Source of the DNA: Elephas maximus indicus
Lineage: Eukaryota; Chordata; Mammalia; Proboscidea; Elephantidae
DNA: 64,000 bases
Direction: 5' to 3'
Assembly (NCBI RefSeq): GCF_024166365.1
Contig: NC_064825.1
Location: forward strand, 104,670,480-104,734,479
Shown: positions 60,101 through 64,000 of the stretch, piece after piece
Layout: each line of letters begins with the position of its first letter
How positions within the stretch are numbered: position 1 is the first letter of the stretch
Made by a program: the position numbers and the translations under genes
Notes under the pieces: model-generated
The model's input: the letters and a program-made list of their open reading frames with translations, nothing else
Databases searched by the model: none
What the model was told of the DNA's origin: nothing

Positions 60101-61485
60101 CGATTTGGCACTTCCTTAAAAAGCTAGAAATAGAACTACCATATGATCCAGCAGTCCCACTCCTTGGAATGTATCCTAGAGAAATAAGAGCCTTTACACG
60201 AACAGATATATGCACACCCATGTTTATTGCAGCACTGTTTACTATAGCAAAAAGATGGAAGCAACCACGGTGCCCATCAATAGATGAATGGATAAATAAA
60301 TTATGGTATATTCACACAATGGAATACTACGCATTGATAAAGAACAGTGAGGAATCTGTGAAACATTTCATAACATGCAGGAACCTGGAAGGCATTATGC
60401 TGAGTGAAATGAGTCAGTTGCAAAAGGACAAATCTTGTATAAGACCACTATTATAAGAGCTTGACAAATAGTTTAAACTGAGAAGAACACATTCTTTTGT
60501 GGTTACGAGAGGGGGGAGGGAGGGAGGGTGGGAGAGGTGTATTCACTAATTAGATCGTAGATAAGAACTACTTTAGGTGAAGGGAATGACAGCACACAAT
60601 ACAGGGGAGGTCAGTACAATTGGATTAAACCAAAAGCAAAGAAGTTTCCTGAACAAACTGAATGCTTCGAAGGCCAGCATAGCAAGGGCAGGGGTCTGGG
60701 GACCATGGTTTCAGGGGACATCTAAGTCAATTGGCATAATAAAATCTATTAAGAAAACATTCTCCATCCCACTTTGAAGAGTGGCGTCTGGGGTCTTAAA
60801 CGCTAGCAAGCAGTCATCTAAGATGCATCAGTTGGTCTCAACCCACCTGGATCAAAGGAGAATGAAGAACACCAAGGACATAAGGTGATCATGAGCCCAA
60901 GAGACAGAAAGGGCCACATGAACCAGCAACTGCATCATCCTGAGACCAGAAGAACTAGATGGTGCCCAGCTACAACTGATGACTGCCCTGACAGGGAACA
61001 GAACAGAAAAACTCTGAGAGAGCAGGAGAGCAGTGGGATGCAGACCCCACATTCTCATAAAAAATCCAGACTTAATGGTCTGACTGAGACTAGAAGGACA
61101 CTGGTGATCATGGCCCCAGACCTGTTGGCCCAGGACATGAACCATTCTTGAAGCCAACTCTTCAGATATGGATTGGACTGGACAATGGGTTGGAGAGGGA
61201 TGCTGGTGAGGAGTGAGCTTCTTGGATCAGGTGGACCCTTGAGACTATGTTGGCATCTCCTTCCTGGAGGGGAGATGAGAGGGTGGAGGGGGTTAGAAGC
61301 TGGCGAAATGGACACGAAAAGAGAGAGTGGAGGAAGAGCGTGGGCTGCCTCATTAGGGGGAGAGTAATTGGGAGTGTGTAGCAAGGTGTGTATGGGTTTT
61401 TGTGTGAGAGACTGACTTGATTTCTAAACTTTCACTGAAATCACAATAAAAATTATTAAAAAAAAGAACTGCAAAAAAAAAATTG
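57130..61485 (+). mobile_element. L1 LINE, 5'-truncated, inactive
   Basis: Begins inside the ORF2 endonuclease (CATCCAGAAAGAAGCTCAAT) and runs through the RT. The fragment 58266-58940 carries [33 protein letters not shown] and an intact [14 protein letters not shown]. The ORF2 C-terminus is at about 59084-60456, the 3' UTR follows, and an interrupted A-rich tail ends near 61485. ORF2 is split by several stops and frameshifts. The sequence is closer to a coding L1 than the copies at 11-13 kb, so it is probably younger. A run of G-tracts (GGGGGGAGGGAGGGAGGG) lies at about 60509-60535 in the 3' UTR. No target duplication could be identified. Confidence 0.93.
60509..60535 (+). other. G-quadruplex-type tract in L1 3' UTR
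   Basis: Four or more G-runs of three or more bases with one-base spacers. The matching place in the L1 at 32013-39530 also has G-runs on its sense (minus) strand near 32913-32940. A G-rich tract in this part of the 3' UTR is a known feature of mammalian L1. Confidence 0.75.
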
Positions 61486-61685
61486 GCTCTCCTTAGCTGC
61501 CAACTCTGAGATGATGAGTAATCTGAGAATGCAAAGAGCATTTCCAGACCTCCACGTCAGTGTTTTTGTGTTGCATTACATTTCCTTCTGTCTTACAAGG
61601 TCCATTCCCTACAAAGTTCTTGTCTGAGCCCATTTTGATTTCTTTCTTCTGCAAGCTTTAAGTTGTTATGTTTAGTGTTTTATTT
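61486..61685. repeat. OR 3'-flank duplication, copy C (short)
   Basis: GCCAACTCTGAGATGATGAG through AGCATTTCCAGACCTCCACG to the receptor stop aligns with copies A and B. The outer part of the flank, present in A and B, is missing; the L1 tail lies directly at the edge. Confidence 0.88.
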
Positions 61686-62615
61686 TTAATTAAAAACCAC
61701 CACCAGTTTGGTCCACAACTTCCTCATGGCATTTTTCACTTCCTTATTCCTGAAAGTGTAAATCACAGGATTGAGCAGGGGAGTTACAATGGTGTAAAAT
61801 ATGGCCACCATCTTATTGAAGGAAAAAGCAGATGAAGGTCGGGCATATAGAAATATGCATGGGACAAAGAATAAAACCACAACAGAAATGTGAGATCCAC
61901 AGGTGGCAAGAGCTTTCCTCCAGCCTTCAGAGCTATGTGTACTTAGTGAGAACAAGATGACACAATAGGAGATAAGCAAAAAGGAAAAGTTTATGATGCA
62001 GATAAACCCACTATTGGCAACCACCAAAAGGCCAAGTATGTGAGTGTCAGTGCAGGCAAGCTCCAGTAATGGGTACAAATCACATAGGAAGTGATTGATG
62101 ACATTGGGGCCACAGAAAGGCAGCTGGAAAGTAAAGAGAATTTGTATCACAGAATGCAAGAAGCCTCCTGTCCAGGCTACCCCCATCAGGATACCACAGA
62201 GCCTCCAGTTCATGAGAGAGAGGTAGCGCAATGGCTTGTGAATGGCCACATAGTGGTCACAGGCCATGGCAGTGAGAATTATCATTTCAGCACCAGCAAA
62301 TAAACGTTCAGCAAAGAGCTGGGTCATGCAGCCCTCAGAGGAGATGGTTTTCCTCTCATGGAGTGAGTCTACAATCATCTTTGGGGCGAATGCAGAGGAA
62401 TAGCACACATCCAGGAAGGCCAGAAAGGCCAGAAAGACGTACATGGGGAAGCCCAGGAGTGCTGGGCTGCTGATAATGGTCACCACAATCAGCAAATTGC
62501 CCCCAACAGTTGCAATGTAGGAGAACAAAAATATAACAAATCCTGTTTTTTGAACATTTGGATTCTGTGAAAGCCCCAAGAGGACAAACTCAGTTACAAA
62601 GCTTTGATTTTGCAT
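61686..62615 (-). CDS. Olfactory receptor, OR4C-like (copy C), with altered DRY motif
   Basis: A 309-residue class II odorant receptor, the duplicate of copy B (about 55 differences by eye, near 82% identity). I take [10 protein letters not shown] at 62615 as the start; nine further codons are open upstream to 62642, and the same non-coding stretch is open in copy B. The frame is whole, with PMYVFL at 57-62, TM3 cysteine 96, the three loop cysteines, KALATCGSH at 234-242 and NPVIYTFRN at 282-290. The TM3/loop-2 motif reads [10 protein letters not shown] at 119-128, where copy B has [10 protein letters not shown]: the Arg of DRY is His and the Cys is His. Arg here stabilises the inactive state and couples to G protein, so signalling may be weak or biased. 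Some human OR4C members also lack this Arg. It could be a functional receptor or one in early decay. Confidence 0.93.
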   Translation of the reverse strand: MQNQSFVTEFVLLGLSQNPNVQKTGFVIFLFSYIATVGGNLLIVVTIISSPALLGFPMYVFLAFLAFLDVCYSSAFAPKMIVDSLHERKTISSEGCMTQLFAERLFAGAEMIILTAMACDHYVAIHKPLRYLSLMNWRLCGILMGVAWTGGFLHSVIQILFTFQLPFCGPNVINHFLCDLYPLLELACTDTHILGLLVVANSGFICIINFSFLLISYCVILFSLSTHSSEGWRKALATCGSHISVVVLFFVPCIFLYARPSSAFSFNKMVAIFYTIVTPLLNPVIYTFRNKEVKNAMRKLWTKLVVVFN

Positions 62616-63570
62616 GTCAGAGGAAAAGGTGAAAGCTACCACAGTGACCTTGAAGAATCTGAAATTATGAGAAAGAGATATTTGTCTCAGAATAGTATAT
62701 GGTATTAACTAGTCATCAACAGGTTGGTGCATCCATAAGCAAAGTTATTTTAAGTGCTTGTATTTTTGTTGAGAATATGAAATTAGAAATTTCTTGAAGG
62801 TAGTAGTGAGACATCAGGCAGAACTGAGGTTAAATACTTTAAAAAAGAGCTTCAGTATGAGGGAAGGGAAACACTCATATGTGGTAGGGATGACAATTTT
62901 TTTTTTTTTTTAATCTAGGTGCTGACTCTGATTAGTCCATATTGGCTACCAAAAATAACTTTTTGAGAAGGAGTCTGAAACACATCGAGGCTCTGAAGAA
63001 AGGAGGACCGTAATGTCTTACTCTTGCCCGTTACTGGCATGGCAAGGGAACAAGCATGACTTGCACGGGAAATGCATCTCTCATCTGAAGATTGCCTTAT
63101 CTACAAATAGAAGAAGAGACAACTTGCAGTTTAAAAGTCACTTGGAAATCATACATATTCTCTCAAATATTTCCTTATAAGTCTGAGCTGAACTGGACAT
63201 TTATGATGAATTAATTAATTCCTTGTAAAAAATAAAGGCCTGTGGAAAAGTGCCTAGCTGTATGCTTAGCAAGTAATAAGTTAAGTGCTGGATTGCTCTT
63301 TTAATTCATCGTTTTAAAATGAAAACATAAACTGATAAAAATAATAATACCTACTTCAAAATGTTGTGCTGATGACTAATTAAGGCAATGGAAGGAAAGC
63401 AATTTGAGTGCCTAGTGTCTAGGATACAGTCCATGTTAAGTCTTATTATCCATGTGTTACTGGTAACAAACTCATGGTTTGAGATGTTATGTTCAAAAGA
63501 ATAACAAAGGTAGATCTGGATTTTCTGGCTCCAAAGCCCTAGTCGGTTCCCCTGAATTACTATGTAAAGC
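62616..63570. repeat. OR 5'-flank duplication, copy C, left part
   Basis: Aligns with 50684-51640, including CAGGTTGGTGCATCCATAAG and the candidate splice acceptor ending at 62659 (minus-strand TTTCAG). Interrupted at 63571 by an AfroSINE that copy B lacks. Confidence 0.88.
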
Positions 63571-63754
63571 CAAAAAACCAAAACCAAAACCAAAACCAGA
63601 CCCAGTGCTGTGGAGTCGATTCCGACTCATAGCGACCCTATAGGACAGAGTAGAACTGCCCCATAGAGTTTCCAAGGAGCACCTGGCAGATTCAAACTGC
63701 CGACCCTTTCGTTAGCAGCTGCAGCACTTAACCACTACGCCACCGGGGTTTCCT
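63571..63754 (-). mobile_element. AfroSINE, present in copy C only
   Basis: Long A-rich tail (CCAAAACCAAAACCAAAACC), GGAGTCGATTCCGACTC close to consensus, and the head ending CACCGGGGTTTCC. The matching place in copy B near 51640 has no SINE. It is one of the least diverged SINE copies in the window. Confidence 0.94.
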
Positions 63755-64000
63755 TAAAATGGAAAGGGTTGAGAATATTTCTCTTTTAGGGAGAACTTCA
63801 GAGCAAGGATGGCCTTTCTACAGTCTCTACTCACCTCTGAAGGTTAAAATCTTCTGATTCCTTTGTTCATGCATAAATGAGTCACCTAAGGGCAAAAAAA
63901 CTGCAAATGATCTATAATCAGAGGTTTTTTTAATGGCCCTACCATATACATATACATGCTCATCATAAAACCAAAAAAAAAAAAAAATCTGCTGTGGAGC
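63755..64000. repeat. OR 5'-flank duplication, copy C, right part
   Basis: Alignment with copy B resumes (GGAAAGGGTTGAGAA, CAGAGCAAGGATGGC, CACCTCTGAAGGTTAAAA) and fades near 63960. The duplication may continue past the window end. Confidence 0.8.

Noticed and set aside
61055-61384. 109-codon minus-strand frame
   Set aside because: Antisense to the L1 3' UTR; no motif and no support.

Overview
This is mammalian nuclear DNA, almost certainly from an afrotherian and most like elephant. The main evidence is the repeat content. There are many AfroSINE copies, a tRNA-derived SINE whose 3' end reads TATGAGTCGGAATCGACTC before an A-rich tail. An RTE-clade LINE family ends in the same tail, and there are long L1 copies and several LTR-element fossils. 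Identification rests on recognised repeat consensus and protein motifs, not on any database search.

The host genes are three olfactory receptors (OR), all on the minus strand, single coding exons, class II and OR4C-like: 20287-21201, 49748-50683 and 61686-62615. The last two are close paralogues (about 55 differences by eye over 309 residues) that also share 5' and 3' flanks. A third copy of the 3' flank lies at about 43.6-47.07 kb and ends in a 14-codon remnant of an OR C-terminus. The window is therefore part of an OR cluster that grew by local duplication. No other host gene is supported.

Layout. 1-237: end of a MaLR-type LTR. About 0.25-10.9 kb: a broken class I endogenous retrovirus (ERV) on the minus strand, invaded by an RTE LINE that itself carries a 1.0 kb solo LTR, plus AfroSINEs. 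11.4-13.3 kb: two L1 3' ends, one carrying an AfroSINE with a clear target-site duplication (TSD). 14.6-18.7 kb: a broken ERVL-class provirus. 18.7-19.9 kb: RTE pieces. 20.3-21.2 kb: first OR. 21.3-23.4 kb: a composite tRNA-Gly/RTE SINE, an AfroSINE and an RTE 3' part. 23.4-28.6 kb: mostly unassigned AT-rich DNA with AfroSINEs. 28.6-31.4 kb: an RTE copy on the plus strand. 31.49-42.7 kb: one nearly full-length RTE on the minus strand, split by a complete-looking 7.5 kb L1 and by a solo LTR. 43.6-47.07 kb: OR flank copy A with a MaLR provirus inside it. 49.2-51.85 kb: OR copy B. 57.1-61.5 kb: a 5'-truncated L1. 61.49 kb to the end: OR copy C.

I found no sign of a new coding system. The points most worth following are the nesting order of the mobile elements, the composite SINE built from both ends of the RTE LINE, the partial triplication of the OR unit with datable insertions, and the altered DRY motif in OR copy C.
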